Counted from the stretch's first letter, positions 1 to 8,396 are shown. The stretch: DNA of 64,000 bases from Bacteroidota bacterium (GCA_023251535.1 JAHEYP010000010.1:6131-70130), one strand, 5' to 3'. The notes: generated by a model not told the origin, from the letters alone. Translations and numbers: made by a program.

Positions 1-55
1 TGAATTATTTGCTTTACGATAAGAAATAACAATTTTAACGACTTATATTGATTCA

Positions 56-565
56 ATGGATAAATGGAAGTCGTTATTATTGGGAGGTGATTTAAGGTCA
101 ATCGGACAAAGTAATGAAGTTGTTCGATTAATTGCTTCTCAGGCGAATTTCGATGCTGTTTTTGCGTTTTTATTCGATGGAAACCGCATTCTTGTAATGC
201 GTGCTGCAGATGCACTCGAAAAGTGTACAATTAATCATCCTGAATACCTTGCTGCACATAAAAAGGAACTCCTTCAATTGTCAACCAATGTAACGCATAT
301 TGAGTTGAAATGGCATCTAGCACTTTTTATGTCAAGATTGCATCTTTCTCCTTCTGAAGCTGACTTAGCATCAGCAATTTTATTCGAATGGCTGAGTAAT
401 AAAAAAGAAAGTAAGATCGTTAGAGTAAATTCCTTACAATTGATATCGGATTTGTCGAAAGATAACCCTGAATTAAAGAATATGCTATTTAAGTTATTAC
501 CTTCTATTGTTTCAGAGAATATCCCTTCCTTGAATGCCAGAATAAAAAAATTGAAATTGCTTTGA
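56..565 (+). CDS. HEAT-like helical protein of unknown function
   Basis: A 169-residue protein that I do not recognise by name. Its sequence is almost wholly helix-forming, with leucine-rich helix pairs near residues 45-60, 80-100 and 115-150, like HEAT/ARM-type repeat proteins that act as binding scaffolds. No signal peptide, membrane segment or catalytic motif is visible, so it is probably cytoplasmic. It ends 56 bp before the secreted M23 peptidase gene and may share its transcript. The HEAT-like assignment is inferred from helix pattern only; function is unknown. Confidence 0.65.
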   Translation: MDKWKSLLLGGDLRSIGQSNEVVRLIASQANFDAVFAFLFDGNRILVMRAADALEKCTINHPEYLAAHKKELLQLSTNVTHIELKWHLALFMSRLHLSPSEADLASAILFEWLSNKKESKIVRVNSLQLISDLSKDNPELKNMLFKLLPSIVSENIPSLNARIKKLKLL

Positions 566-621
566 TTATTTGTACCTTTAATGCCTGCAACTGTGTACTA
601 TAATTCTTTCCGTTTTATTCT

Positions 622-1998
622 ATGAGAATATTGTTTATTTCTTTGTTTGTGGTTTCTGTGCAATTCGGTTTTTCTCAGTCTAGGAATTCCGATTCATCCG
701 AATTCGGTGGGCCTTATCCTTTGCAGTTAAATTCAGAGGCCATTCCTTGCATAACTGCCAATCAGTATGATGAATTGGAAAAGTCTACTCAAGAGAACTT
801 AAGTCGATTGAATATAACCAATGATCGAAATGCAGTGACTTTATTCAGTTGGCCATTGCGTACAGCTGCGGGAATAGATGATTGTAGTTTTTATGGAATA
901 ACAAATTTTCTCGATCAAGATAATACAAGCGGCTTACTCGACTGGAATTGTGGTGCTGTGACTTACAACGGACATAAAGGAACTGATATTTGCACTTGGC
1001 CTTATCCCTTTTTGAAAATGGATAGCAATAGCATAGAAGTCATTGCCGCAGCTCCTGGTACAATTTTGAATAAAGTGGATGGTAATTTCGACAAGAACTG
1101 CGTTACGAATTCATCAACTCCCAATTATATCTCTATTCTGCATGCTGATGGTTCTGTAGCGCATTATTATCATATGAAGAAAAATTCGTTGACAACTAAG
1201 TCTATTGGGCAAACTGTTGTGGCTGGCGAATTCTTGGGGATTGTTGGGAGTTCAGGAAATTCTACTGCCCCGCATTTACATTTCGAAGTGTGGAGTGGTT
1301 CAACAGTTTCTACCTTGAAAGATAGTTATGCCGGCCCGTGTAATAGCATTAATGCAAATTCATGGTGGATAAATCAGAAGCCTTATACTGAACCTGCAGT
1401 AATACATAATTCGGTAAATTCATCTGCTCCTATAATACCTTCTTGTCCCTCAACCGAAACTCCCAATGAAGATACTTGCTATTCATCCGGATCAACTGCA
1501 AATTTTGTGATTTTTATGAGAAATGAAACAGCTGGTACAACTGTTAATATGCGCATTGTTCGTCCGAATGGAAATACATATTCAAGCTGGACACATGCTT
1601 GCACAGGAAATTACACCTTTTCTTATTGGTATTGGATATATACTTTACCTACGCAAACCGGGACATACATATTCGAAACAGTTTATAATGGAGATACTTG
1701 CCGATCTAATTTTAAAGTTAATTGTTTTGCTGGAATTCCTGATTTAGCTAATAAGTCGAATGTTTTAGTTTCTCCTAATCCTTTTATTGAAAATACCTTA
1801 ATTCAAACCGATTTTGATTTGAACGGTTGTTCTTTAGAAATAATGAGCATGACCGGAGTTCTGGTGAAAGAATATAGAAATTTAAGTGGCTCGAAAATAG
1901 TTATAGGTAGAGATCAACTTTATTCTGGAATTTATTTGTTGCAAATAATCAAAGGTAACGAACTTATGGGTAGATCTAAATTAGTTGTCAGCAATTGA
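622..1998 (+). CDS. Secreted M23 (LytM-like) metallopeptidase with T9SS sorting domain
   Basis: A 458-residue exported protein. Residues 1-19 form a signal peptide ending before QSRNS. The M23 zinc peptidase domain spans roughly 75-235: metal ligands are H118 and D122 (motif HKGTD) and the terminal HLH at 218-220, with H181/H184 in between, the usual LytM set. Family members cleave peptidoglycan cross-bridges or other glycine-rich peptides. A beta-sandwich-like linker follows, and residues ~380-458 are a type A T9SS sorting domain beginning with the SPNPF motif and ending KLVVSN, so the enzyme should be secreted across the outer membrane. Cysteine content is high, fitting disulfides outside the cell. 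The natural substrate is unknown. Confidence 0.85.
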   Translation: MRILFISLFVVSVQFGFSQSRNSDSSEFGGPYPLQLNSEAIPCITANQYDELEKSTQENLSRLNITNDRNAVTLFSWPLRTAAGIDDCSFYGITNFLDQDNTSGLLDWNCGAVTYNGHKGTDICTWPYPFLKMDSNSIEVIAAAPGTILNKVDGNFDKNCVTNSSTPNYISILHADGSVAHYYHMKKNSLTTKSIGQTVVAGEFLGIVGSSGNSTAPHLHFEVWSGSTVSTLKDSYAGPCNSINANSWWINQKPYTEPAVIHNSVNSSAPIIPSCPSTETPNEDTCYSSGSTANFVIFMRNETAGTTVNMRIVRPNGNTYSSWTHACTGNYTFSYWYWIYTLPTQTGTYIFETVYNGDTCRSNFKVNCFAGIPDLANKSNVLVSPNPFIENTLIQTDFDLNGCSLEIMSMTGVLVKEYRNLSGSKIVIGRDQLYSGIYLLQIIKGNELMGRSKLVVSN

Positions 1999-2058
1999 AA
2001 TAGTATTTAAGGTTTTCGCTGGTATTTTCGTTTAAATGCCTACTTGATTTATTTTTGT

Positions 2059-2066
2059 TAAATTTG
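2059..2066 (+). promoter_or_regulatory. Predicted -7 promoter box (TAAATTTG)
   Basis: An exact match to the Bacteroidota -7 consensus TAnnTTTG lies 28 bp upstream of the acyltransferase start codon. No convincing -33 TTG is present at the usual 17-23 bp spacing, so support is partial. Confidence 0.4.
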
Positions 2067-2094
2067 TCGAAATCAATGGTGGTATAATATTGGC

Positions 2095-3219
2095 ATGAAG
2101 AAACGTATTTACTTTGAGAATCTTGACGGTTTAAGGTTTTTATGCTTCTTGTCTGTTTTTATGTACCATAGTTTTTATACTCAGAATATTTCAATTCTTC
2201 AAGATCCAATTTATCAGTTTATTAAGCACAAACTGTTTGTAAATGGAAATTTAGGTGTAAATTTCTTTTTTGTGCTCAGTGGATTTTTGATAACATATTT
2301 GTTGATTGAAGAGAAGCGGATGAATGAAGTAGTTGATCTGAAGAGTTTTTGGATGCGGCGAATACTACGGATATGGCCGCTTTACTATTTCTGTGTCTTT
2401 TTTGGATTTGTATTGTTTCCCATTTTAAAGCAATATTTTGGTGGTGATCCTAATGAACATGCCAATCCAATTTATTTTATTTCATTCTTGAGTAATTTTG
2501 ATATGATTTATAATGCTCGACCCGATGCCTCTGTTTTATCGGTTTTGTGGAGTGTAGCTATTGAAGAACAATTTTATTTGGTTTGGCCAATAATTATTTT
2601 TCTTGTTCCTCTTAAAAAATTGTGGATTCCATTTTCTGTAATTATTGGTTCTTCATTAGTATTTAGAGCATATAATAACAATGGATTGTTGAATGAACTT
2701 CATACCATTTCCTGTATTAGCGACATGACCATAGGTGCTATAGGGGCGTGGCTTGTTTTGTTAAATGACGAATTTAAAATGCGAATAGTTTCATTGTCAA
2801 AGTTTGCAATTTCATCTATTTATATTTTGTTTGTATTCTTCTTCTTCTTTAGAATTCAATTCGAAAATTTAGGAAGTGGATTTATGGTTTTTGAACGATC
2901 GATAATTGCTATTTTGATTCTGTTTATTATTTTGGAGCAATCGTATTCGCGAAATTCGTTCTTTAAGATGTCATCCTTTAAAACAATATCGAGTTTAGGT
3001 ACTATTTCTTACGGATTATATTGTTTTCATTTTATTGGAATTTTAATCGTAACAACACTAACTAGAGTTTTGGGTTTCAATACTCAACTATGGCAAGTTC
3101 TAATTTTGGAAACAATTTTAGCTTTGGCAACTTCTATTTTAATTAGCAAAATAAGTTACAAGTATTTCGAATCACCATTTTTGAAGTTTAAAAATAAATT
3201 CAGCTACATTACTAAGTAA
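2095..3219 (+). CDS. Acyltransferase 3 family membrane protein (OafA/YrhL-like)
   Basis: A 374-residue polytopic inner-membrane protein of the acyltransferase 3 family, which O-acylates (usually O-acetylates) cell-surface sugars using acyl donors from the cytoplasm. The N-terminal hallmark LDGLRFL (residues ~10-16), the catalytic-type His in MYHSF, the segment FFFVLSGFLIT and the RRILRIWPLYY motif are all present, followed by WSVAIEEQFYLVWP and about ten hydrophobic segments. Length matches the stand-alone family without a C-terminal SGNH domain. It stands alone between a T9SS protein and the Rrf2 regulator, so the modified glycan cannot be named from context. Confidence 0.88.
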   Translation: MKKRIYFENLDGLRFLCFLSVFMYHSFYTQNISILQDPIYQFIKHKLFVNGNLGVNFFFVLSGFLITYLLIEEKRMNEVVDLKSFWMRRILRIWPLYYFCVFFGFVLFPILKQYFGGDPNEHANPIYFISFLSNFDMIYNARPDASVLSVLWSVAIEEQFYLVWPIIIFLVPLKKLWIPFSVIIGSSLVFRAYNNNGLLNELHTISCISDMTIGAIGAWLVLLNDEFKMRIVSLSKFAISSIYILFVFFFFFRIQFENLGSGFMVFERSIIAILILFIILEQSYSRNSFFKMSSFKTISSLGTISYGLYCFHFIGILIVTTLTRVLGFNTQLWQVLILETILALATSILISKISYKYFESPFLKFKNKFSYITK

Positions 3220-3264
3220 TAAAGCTAAAAATGATTTTTGTTAGTTTTTTAAATAATAGAGGAC

Positions 3265-3286
3265 AAAAATATCCTTTAATATTTTT
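3265..3286 (+). promoter_or_regulatory. Perfect inverted repeat, candidate Rrf2 operator
   Basis: AAAAATAT at 3265-3272 and ATATTTTT at 3279-3286 form a perfect 8-bp dyad with a 6-bp spacer, just upstream of the -7 box of the Rrf2 gene. Rrf2 proteins of the NsrR type bind AT-rich dyads in this position, so autoregulation is a reasonable inference. A-T richness of the region lowers the weight of the match. Confidence 0.4.
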
Positions 3287-3294
3287 TCTGCACA

Positions 3295-3302
3295 TACATT
3301 TG
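3295..3302 (+). promoter_or_regulatory. Predicted -7 promoter box (TACATTTG)
   Basis: Exact TAnnTTTG match 16 bp upstream of the Rrf2 ATG, giving a very short leader. The inverted repeat at 3265-3286 would cover the -33 region. Confidence 0.5.
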
Positions 3303-3318
3303 CCTTAAAATTGAAAGG

Positions 3319-3756
3319 ATGTTCTCCAAAGCATGTGAATACGGAATTAAGGCTTCTATCTTTATCTTAATAAATTCATTGAATGGTAATAGGGTAGGCT
3401 TACTTGAAATTGCAGAAGAAATTGATAGTCCCGCTTCATTTACGGCCAAGATTTTACAAAACTTGGTGAAGCATCAAATCATTGATTCGGCAAAAGGTCC
3501 TCATGGCGGATTTGGAATAAAAAAAGCGGATATCTCAAAATTGAAATTGAGTAAAGTAGTGACTGCAATTGATGGTGATGCGGTTTTTAAAGGCTGCGGA
3601 TTAGGTTTTCATCATTGCAATGAGAAAAAACCTTGCTCTATTCACCACAAGTTTAAAGTTGTGCGTGATGAATTAAAAGGAATGCTTGAGAATACTACTT
3701 TGTTTGAGCTTTCTGAAGATGTAAAAAATGGAAAATCTTTTTTGGTTCGTGATTAG
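3319..3756 (+). CDS. Rrf2 family transcriptional regulator (NsrR/IscR-like)
   Basis: A 145-residue winged-helix regulator of the Rrf2 family, which sense nitric oxide or Fe-S status through a bound iron-sulfur cluster. The N-terminal helix MFSKACEYGIKA and the HTH/wing with GPHGGFGI (residues ~60-66) are typical. Three cysteines at 93, 100 and 106 (C-x6-C-x5-C) sit where NsrR and IscR hold their cluster ligands, so redox or NO sensing is likely. The next gene encodes the Fe-S repair protein RIC, which fits a nitrosative-stress regulon. A perfect dyad lies over its own promoter. Whether the in vivo signal is NO, iron or peroxide cannot be read from sequence. Confidence 0.88.
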   Translation: MFSKACEYGIKASIFILINSLNGNRVGLLEIAEEIDSPASFTAKILQNLVKHQIIDSAKGPHGGFGIKKADISKLKLSKVVTAIDGDAVFKGCGLGFHHCNEKKPCSIHHKFKVVRDELKGMLENTTLFELSEDVKNGKSFLVRD

Positions 3757-3801
3757 GTTTTCTTGTGAAGTTTGTTTGTAGTATTTAAAAAAAATAATAA
3801 A

Positions 3802-4527
3802 ATGGAAATGACAAAATCCCCTAGTGTAGGTTCATTCGTAGCGAATGATTTTCGCACTGCTGCCGTGTTTCAAAAGTATGGCATTGATTTTTGCTGTAAG
3901 GGCGGCAAGTCGGTTGATGAGGTATGCGATAAAATAAGTATTGATCGCGAAATGTTGCTGAGAGAGTTAAACGAAGTTTCGATGATTCCTAGTTCAGCAG
4001 CAAATGAATATAGTACATGGCCTCTCGATAAATTGATCGATTATATCGAAAATACTCATCATCGCTATGTTGAAAATGCAATTCCGCCATTATTGCAATT
4101 TCTTGATAAGTTATGTAATGTTCACGGAATAAATCATCCCGAGCTATTCGAAATAAATGAACAGTTTGTCTCAGCTTCAGGTGAATTGACTGCTCATATG
4201 AAAAAGGAGGAGTTAATTTTATTCCCTTATGTTTATCGCATGGTGGAAGCTATCAATTCAGGTCTAGATATGAAAGAAGCACCATTCGGTACCGTTAAGA
4301 ATCCAATTGCAATGATGATACATGAGCATGATGTTGAAGGTGATCGTTTCAGTAGAATTGCTGAGTTAAGCAATAACTATAATCCACCTACGGACGGATG
4401 CACAACTTACCGCGTTGCATTTGCACTTTTAAAGGAATTTGAAGAGGATCTTCATAAACATATTCATCTCGAAAATAACATACTATTTCCGAAGGCTTTA
4501 GAAATGGAAGGGAAGCTGATTTCGTGA
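3802..4527 (+). CDS. ric: Iron-sulfur cluster repair di-iron protein RIC (ScdA/YtfE)
   Basis: A 241-residue cytoplasmic di-iron protein that restores Fe-S clusters damaged by nitric oxide or oxidants. The N-terminal ScdA_N domain holds the FCCKGG motif (residues ~30-35) and a third Cys in DEVCDK; a hemerythrin-like domain follows with iron ligands in NTHHRYVE, AHMKKEE, HEHDVEGD and HIHLENN. I chose the ATG at 3802, because the longer reading frame would need a TTG at 3772 and adds an unconserved lysine/asparagine-rich tail; ATG at 3808 is also possible. It follows the Rrf2 gene by 45 bp in the same direction and is followed by a strong terminator, so the two form an operon. Confidence 0.92.
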   Translation: MEMTKSPSVGSFVANDFRTAAVFQKYGIDFCCKGGKSVDEVCDKISIDREMLLRELNEVSMIPSSAANEYSTWPLDKLIDYIENTHHRYVENAIPPLLQFLDKLCNVHGINHPELFEINEQFVSASGELTAHMKKEELILFPYVYRMVEAINSGLDMKEAPFGTVKNPIAMMIHEHDVEGDRFSRIAELSNNYNPPTDGCTTYRVAFALLKEFEEDLHKHIHLENNILFPKALEMEGKLIS

Positions 4528-4559
4528 AAATTGAGATAGTTGAAATATTTCATAATGTT

Positions 4560-4595
4560 AGCAGGATCGTTTTTTGGTAATGATCCTGCTTTTTT
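4560..4595 (+). terminator. Rho-independent terminator
   Basis: A 9-bp perfect stem, AGCAGGATC (4560-4568) with GATCCTGCT (4582-4590), followed by a run of six T. It closes the rrf2-ric operon. Confidence 0.9.
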
Positions 4596-4628
4596 ATTAC
4601 CTTCGATTATGATTTTTAAACTTACATA

Positions 4629-5168
4629 ATGGATAAGATGAAATATTTATTGACAATTCTAATGTTTTTGGTTTTGGGTTGTAATTCCGACGACGACAAT
4701 ACTTCAACACCTACTTCTGCTGCAATTGATATGTCTGGTGTAAATTCAATTACAGAAACAGATGATGTTGGCGCCCATTTTGGGAATGTTGATTCTACTG
4801 ATTGGACTACTAATGAGGTGCATTCTTCTGCAGTTAATTCCTTGTTTAATTTTAGCGATACATTGGATTATACAGGAGCTCAATCTTCTTCCATAGTCAT
4901 CTCTGGTATGCCTAATCCTACTCAAGAAATAGTGACTATTGCAGTCGATGCTGGAAATATTGCCGTTATGAAATTTGTGATTACAAACGCATCGGGACAG
5001 AAAATACAAAATGGTGCAATGAAGTTTAACTCAAATCATCCCTTATTTTTGTTCGATTTAAATGATAGCTTATATGCCTCTGGTAACTATTATCGGATGT
5101 ATTATAAATTTTACAAATCCGATAAAACTGCTTTTGCTGCTGGACATGGCGATATCAAGAAAGATTAA
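4629..5168 (+). CDS. Hypothetical lipoprotein
   Basis: A 179-residue lipoprotein of unknown function. A hydrophobic N-terminus ends in the lipobox LVLGC (Cys18), followed by an Asp/Asn/Thr-rich linker typical of surface-exposed Bacteroidota lipoproteins. The rest (residues ~35-179) looks like a single beta-sandwich domain, with a central MPNPTQ segment followed by strands IVTIAVDAG, VMKFVITNASGQ and YYRMYYKF that recall the fold of T9SS sorting domains. No catalytic motif is visible. An internal ATG at 4638 could also be the start. It stands alone between a terminator and the DsbA-like gene. Confidence 0.75.
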   Translation: MDKMKYLLTILMFLVLGCNSDDDNTSTPTSAAIDMSGVNSITETDDVGAHFGNVDSTDWTTNEVHSSAVNSLFNFSDTLDYTGAQSSSIVISGMPNPTQEIVTIAVDAGNIAVMKFVITNASGQKIQNGAMKFNSNHPLFLFDLNDSLYASGNYYRMYYKFYKSDKTAFAAGHGDIKKD

Positions 5169-5265
5169 AGGTTGCTTTAGGCTTTAATTTTGAATTTCTT
5201 TTGCTTTAAAGTGAATTGCTTTTTGTTTCACTCGGTCTAAAATTTACTTTTCTTACTTTTACTGC

Positions 5266-6135
5266 ATGAAATTTAACCTGAAATACTTCTGTAATTCTGT
5301 TGCTTTCTTGGCCGTTTGGATTTTATCCGCTTGCGGTGAGGGTAAAAGTGATAGTATTGCAAAAGCTATTCCAAATATAGACACAATGACCAATATAGTT
5401 GATAATAAAGTAGTTGCGAAAATGAAAGTGGAAGTTTGGAGCGACATCATGTGTCCCTTTTGTTATATTGGCAAACGCCACTATGAACAAGCTTTAAAGC
5501 AATTTGCTGATAGTAACAATGTAGAAATTGTTTGGAAAAGCTTTCAATTGGATACCGATATTCCGACTTCTTTCGAAACCAAAGTGAATGTTTATAAATA
5601 CCTAGCCGATAGAAAAGGTATCAGCTATGAACAGTCGGTGGCTATGCATCAAAATGTAGTGAATATGGCGGAGGCTGCCGGACTTTCTTATCATTTCGAT
5701 AAAGTAGTAGTCGCTAATTCTTTTAATGCTCACCGATTGATACAATTGGCAAAGGCTAAGGGCAAGGGCGACGAGATTGAAGAATGTTTGTTTCATGCTT
5801 ATTTTACAGAAGGAAAAGATTGCGGAGATATTAAAGTTTTAACGGAACTAGGACTATCAATTGGTTTATCATCAACTGAAGTTCAAGAAGCATTTGCGAA
5901 CGATGAATATGCTTATCGCGTGAAACAAGATATTCATGAAGCCGACAGTATTCGTGTATCAGGTGTACCTTTCTTTGTTTTCGATAGAAAATATGCAGTT
6001 TCAGGAGCTCAACCTGCCGAAGTTTTCTTGTCAACTTTGAATAAATCGTTTGCAGAATGGAGAAAGAATAATCCAGTTTCTAAACTAGAAGTTTCGAATG
6101 GTCCTGCTTGTACTCCTGATAAAGAGTGTAAGTAA
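5266..6135 (+). CDS. DsbA family (FrnE-like) thioredoxin-fold lipoprotein
   Basis: A 289-residue DsbA-family oxidoreductase. Residues 1-23 look like a lipoprotein signal (ILSACGEG, Cys23), so the protein probably sits in the periplasm, anchored to a membrane. The thioredoxin-fold domain starts near 53 with KVEVWSDIMCPFC: the redox motif CPFC is at 63-66, and the cis-Pro loop is SGVPFFVF near 235. The inserted all-helical domain and the order of motifs match the FrnE/DsbA group (polyketide-type isomerase-like), whose cytoplasmic members lack a signal; the lipobox is therefore a notable difference. Residues ~275-289 carry two extra cysteines (CTPDKEC). It likely acts on protein disulfides; substrate unknown. 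Confidence 0.88.
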   Translation: MKFNLKYFCNSVAFLAVWILSACGEGKSDSIAKAIPNIDTMTNIVDNKVVAKMKVEVWSDIMCPFCYIGKRHYEQALKQFADSNNVEIVWKSFQLDTDIPTSFETKVNVYKYLADRKGISYEQSVAMHQNVVNMAEAAGLSYHFDKVVVANSFNAHRLIQLAKAKGKGDEIEECLFHAYFTEGKDCGDIKVLTELGLSIGLSSTEVQEAFANDEYAYRVKQDIHEADSIRVSGVPFFVFDRKYAVSGAQPAEVFLSTLNKSFAEWRKNNPVSKLEVSNGPACTPDKECK

Positions 6136-6153
6136 AAATCTTTTCGTTTTTAC

Positions 6154-6639
6154 ATGATTCCTCGCTTCGAAGTACTTCAAAAAAAACGACTCATCGGTAA
6201 ATCGATGCTGATGTCGTATAATCAAAATACAACTCCTGAATTATGGCGTTCTTTTATGATGAATCGTAAAGTGATTGCCAATACAATTGGTTCTGATTTG
6301 TATTCAATTCAATTTTACCCTCCAATATTGGATTGGTCGCGTTTTAGCCAATCTATTATTTTCGAGAAATGGGCTGCTATTGAAGTTGAAGCTTCTGCCG
6401 CAATTCCAGAAGGTTTTAAAGAGGTTTTCTTGCATAGAGGTCTATATGCAGTATTTCAGTATAAAGGTGGCCCTGAAGAAGGAGAAGCAGTATTTAAGGC
6501 AATCTTCGGCGAGTGGCTGCCTTCATCTGATTATATAATTGATGATCGCCCTCATTTTGAGGTTTTAGGAGCTAAATATGTAAATCACTCGCCCGATTCG
6601 GAAGAGGAAATATGGATTCCTGTTAAATTGAAAAACTAA
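6154..6639 (+). CDS. GyrI-like small-molecule-binding domain protein
   Basis: A 161-residue stand-alone GyrI-like (AraC effector-binding) domain protein. The pattern is characteristic: an opening strand-helix with KRLIGKSM, LWRSFMMN, the central acidic-hydrophobic strand IEKWAAIEVE, then HRGLYAVFQYKGGPEEGEAVF and the closing strand with RPHFEVLG and EEIWIPVK. Family members bind hydrophobic cations or drugs, or regulate gyrase; without a DNA-binding domain it is likely a sequestering or accessory protein. It begins 18 bp after the DsbA-like gene and probably shares its transcript. Confidence 0.8.
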   Translation: MIPRFEVLQKKRLIGKSMLMSYNQNTTPELWRSFMMNRKVIANTIGSDLYSIQFYPPILDWSRFSQSIIFEKWAAIEVEASAAIPEGFKEVFLHRGLYAVFQYKGGPEEGEAVFKAIFGEWLPSSDYIIDDRPHFEVLGAKYVNHSPDSEEEIWIPVKLKN

Positions 6640-6685
6640 GCAGTAAGTTTAAATGACTATTTTTGCAAGAAACAAATACGCGCTA

Positions 6686-7102
6686 ATGAAAATTATCAAT
6701 AATTTAGTTCTTGCTGTGATAGGTTTGTCTCTATCATTCTTCATGCTTTCATGCCAGAAAGAACGAGTTGAACCTCCTGTGATTAATTTCAAGACAGGTG
6801 CTTTGTTTCTGCATGCAAATGATACTTTACCTGGCGATTCAGTGTTCACAATCGGAATTGAAGCAACAAAGCAAGGTACCAATGGTGAATTGAGAATTTT
6901 TAATATTTCTAAATCTGTTAATGATTCTGCTTTGGTAACTGTTTATAGTAAAGGATTAACGGGTACCAATCGTGATTCATACACTTACGATTTTACGACA
7001 AAAGCAGATACTATTCCAGGAACTAAGTGTAAGTATTTGTTTACTGTGACTAACTTAAACGATATTACTAAATCGATTAGTTTAACTGTCGTTACTGAGT
7101 AG
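6686..7102 (+). CDS. Hypothetical lipoprotein
   Basis: A 138-residue lipoprotein of unknown function. I chose ATG 6686, since it puts a normal lipoprotein signal (KIINNLVLAVIGLSLSFFMLSC) right at the N-terminus; the upstream ATG at 6653 would add an unlikely charged tail. After the lipobox Cys comes a beta-rich domain of about 110 residues with Thr/Asp-rich strands (DSVFTIGIEATKQG, GTKCKYLFTVTNLND) resembling an Ig-like or beta-sandwich domain. It lies 46 bp after the GyrI-like gene and ends at a bidirectional terminator facing the cytochrome c peroxidase gene. Confidence 0.7.
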   Translation: MKIINNLVLAVIGLSLSFFMLSCQKERVEPPVINFKTGALFLHANDTLPGDSVFTIGIEATKQGTNGELRIFNISKSVNDSALVTVYSKGLTGTNRDSYTYDFTTKADTIPGTKCKYLFTVTNLNDITKSISLTVVTE

Positions 7103-7114
7103 AAAGCTAAAAGC

Positions 7115-7152
7115 AAAAAAAAGAAGTTCTCATCATGGGAACCTCTTTTTTT
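7115..7152. terminator. Bidirectional terminator between convergent genes
   Basis: A stem formed by AGAAGTTC and GAACCTCT (one wobble/mismatch) is flanked by eight A on the left and seven T on the right, so it can end transcripts from both directions: the lipoprotein gene (+) and the cytochrome c peroxidase gene (-). Confidence 0.85.
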
Positions 7153-7162
7153 GTGGTGAAAA

Positions 7163-8212
7163 TTATTTCATCGCTGTTTGTTTTGCATTGGCCGGGATTT
7201 TGCCGGTTAGCGCTTTTAAGAAAACAAAGATTTTATCTACATCAGCCTGACTTAAATCTTTGTTTAATTCAGTTTTGCCCATAATTTTAATTGCTTCTTT
7301 TAAATCTGCAACACTTCCATCATGAAAATTAGGACCTGTTTTTTCGATATTACGAAGAGAAGGAACTTTAAACATATCCTTGTCGCTATCCTTCTTTGTT
7401 TGTTTTTTCAATCCTTCGTCGTTCCCTTTGCTATGTGTTAACTCTCGGTAGTCGCCGAAAAGAGCAAATTTTTGCATCATCGTTCCTCCAACGGCTGGGC
7501 CATTGTGACATGTGATACATCCTGCATCCATAAAAGTTTTTAACCCGTCTTTCTCTTCAGCTGTTAAAGCATTATTATCGCTTTTTAAGAAATCATCGAA
7601 TTTAGAAGGTGTAAGCAAGGTGCGTTCAAAAGCAGCGATAGATTTTGTAATATTCGCGAAAGTGATGGCTTCTTTATCATCTGGGAAGGCGGCTTTAAAC
7701 ATCGGTTTGTATTCTTCAACACCTCTTAGTTTTTTCTCGATGAAAGCTTCATTCGGGATAGCCATTTCAACAGGATTCAAGATTGGACCACCTGCTTGCT
7801 CTTCCACGTCTTTAGCTCTTCCATCCCAAAATTGAATAGCATGTAATGCTGAATTGTAAACAGTAGGGGAGTTGCGTTCACCGAAGTTACCTGCATCTCC
7901 TTTTGAAGTCGGTAAATTGTCTACCCCGTAAGTATCGAGATTATGACATGAGTTACAACTGTTGTTTCCTTTCAAACTTAATCGTGTATCAAAATAAAGT
8001 ACTTTCCCTAATTTGACTTTTTCATCGGTGATTTTATTTTCAGGATTCTCCGCTGTTGCCGGCAATGCCTGAAAATATGTCTGCGCTTGCTGAAGAAGAT
8101 CTTTATCGGCTTGTGAAGGACCTGCATCAGCTACAGGCTGATTTTGTTGACTTCCCCCGCAGGATGATAATCCGATAATTACGGGTAAAATGAATGCTAG
8201 TGACTTTTTCAT
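7163..8212 (-). CDS. Di-heme cytochrome c peroxidase (CcpA/MauG family)
   Basis: A 349-residue periplasmic lipoprotein that reduces hydrogen peroxide to water with electrons from cytochrome c or quinol-linked donors. Two heme c sites are present: CNSCH at 86-90 and CITCH at 232-236. Typical motifs around them are GKxLYFDTRLS, RNSPTVYN, FWDGRA, NPVEM and FKVPSLRN, plus FHDGS for the second-heme region. The lipobox LSSC (Cys18) is followed by a Gln/Pro linker. I chose the ATG at 8212 rather than 8245 because it starts directly with the signal. It is transcribed alone with a -7 box 19 bp upstream. Confidence 0.93.
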   Translation of the reverse strand: MKKSLAFILPVIIGLSSCGGSQQNQPVADAGPSQADKDLLQQAQTYFQALPATAENPENKITDEKVKLGKVLYFDTRLSLKGNNSCNSCHNLDTYGVDNLPTSKGDAGNFGERNSPTVYNSALHAIQFWDGRAKDVEEQAGGPILNPVEMAIPNEAFIEKKLRGVEEYKPMFKAAFPDDKEAITFANITKSIAAFERTLLTPSKFDDFLKSDNNALTAEEKDGLKTFMDAGCITCHNGPAVGGTMMQKFALFGDYRELTHSKGNDEGLKKQTKKDSDKDMFKVPSLRNIEKTGPNFHDGSVADLKEAIKIMGKTELNKDLSQADVDKIFVFLKALTGKIPANAKQTAMK

Positions 8213-8230
8213 GTGTTGAAATTTAGGGCG

Positions 8231-8238
8231 CAAAATTA
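8231..8238 (-). promoter_or_regulatory. Predicted -7 promoter box (TAATTTTG, minus strand)
   Basis: Exact TAnnTTTG match on the minus strand 18 bp upstream of the cytochrome c peroxidase ATG. No clear -33 TTG at the expected spacing. Confidence 0.45.
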
Positions 8239-8297
8239 CTTGCAATAGTTGCCGTAAAAAATGACCGTTGTCACGACTACTCTTAATGTATTGCTAG

Positions 8298-8328
8298 TTT
8301 GTGTTTTACCTTTAATTATTTATATTTG
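8298..8328 (+). promoter_or_regulatory. Predicted Bacteroidota promoter (TTTG-N19-TATATTTG)
   Basis: TTTG at 8298-8301 and TATATTTG at 8321-8328, separated by 19 bp, match both parts of the Bacteroidota primary sigma factor consensus. The leader to the ATG at 8397 would be about 60 nt. Confidence 0.7.
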
Positions 8329-8396
8329 TTTCAACTTGTATCTGTGGCAATAGTGTTGAAAAGTACAGTAATCATAATTCGTCTAAAATACCTTCA

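Noticed and set aside
1-55. Bases before the first gene
   Set aside because: No promoter box or coding tail could be supported in 55 bases.
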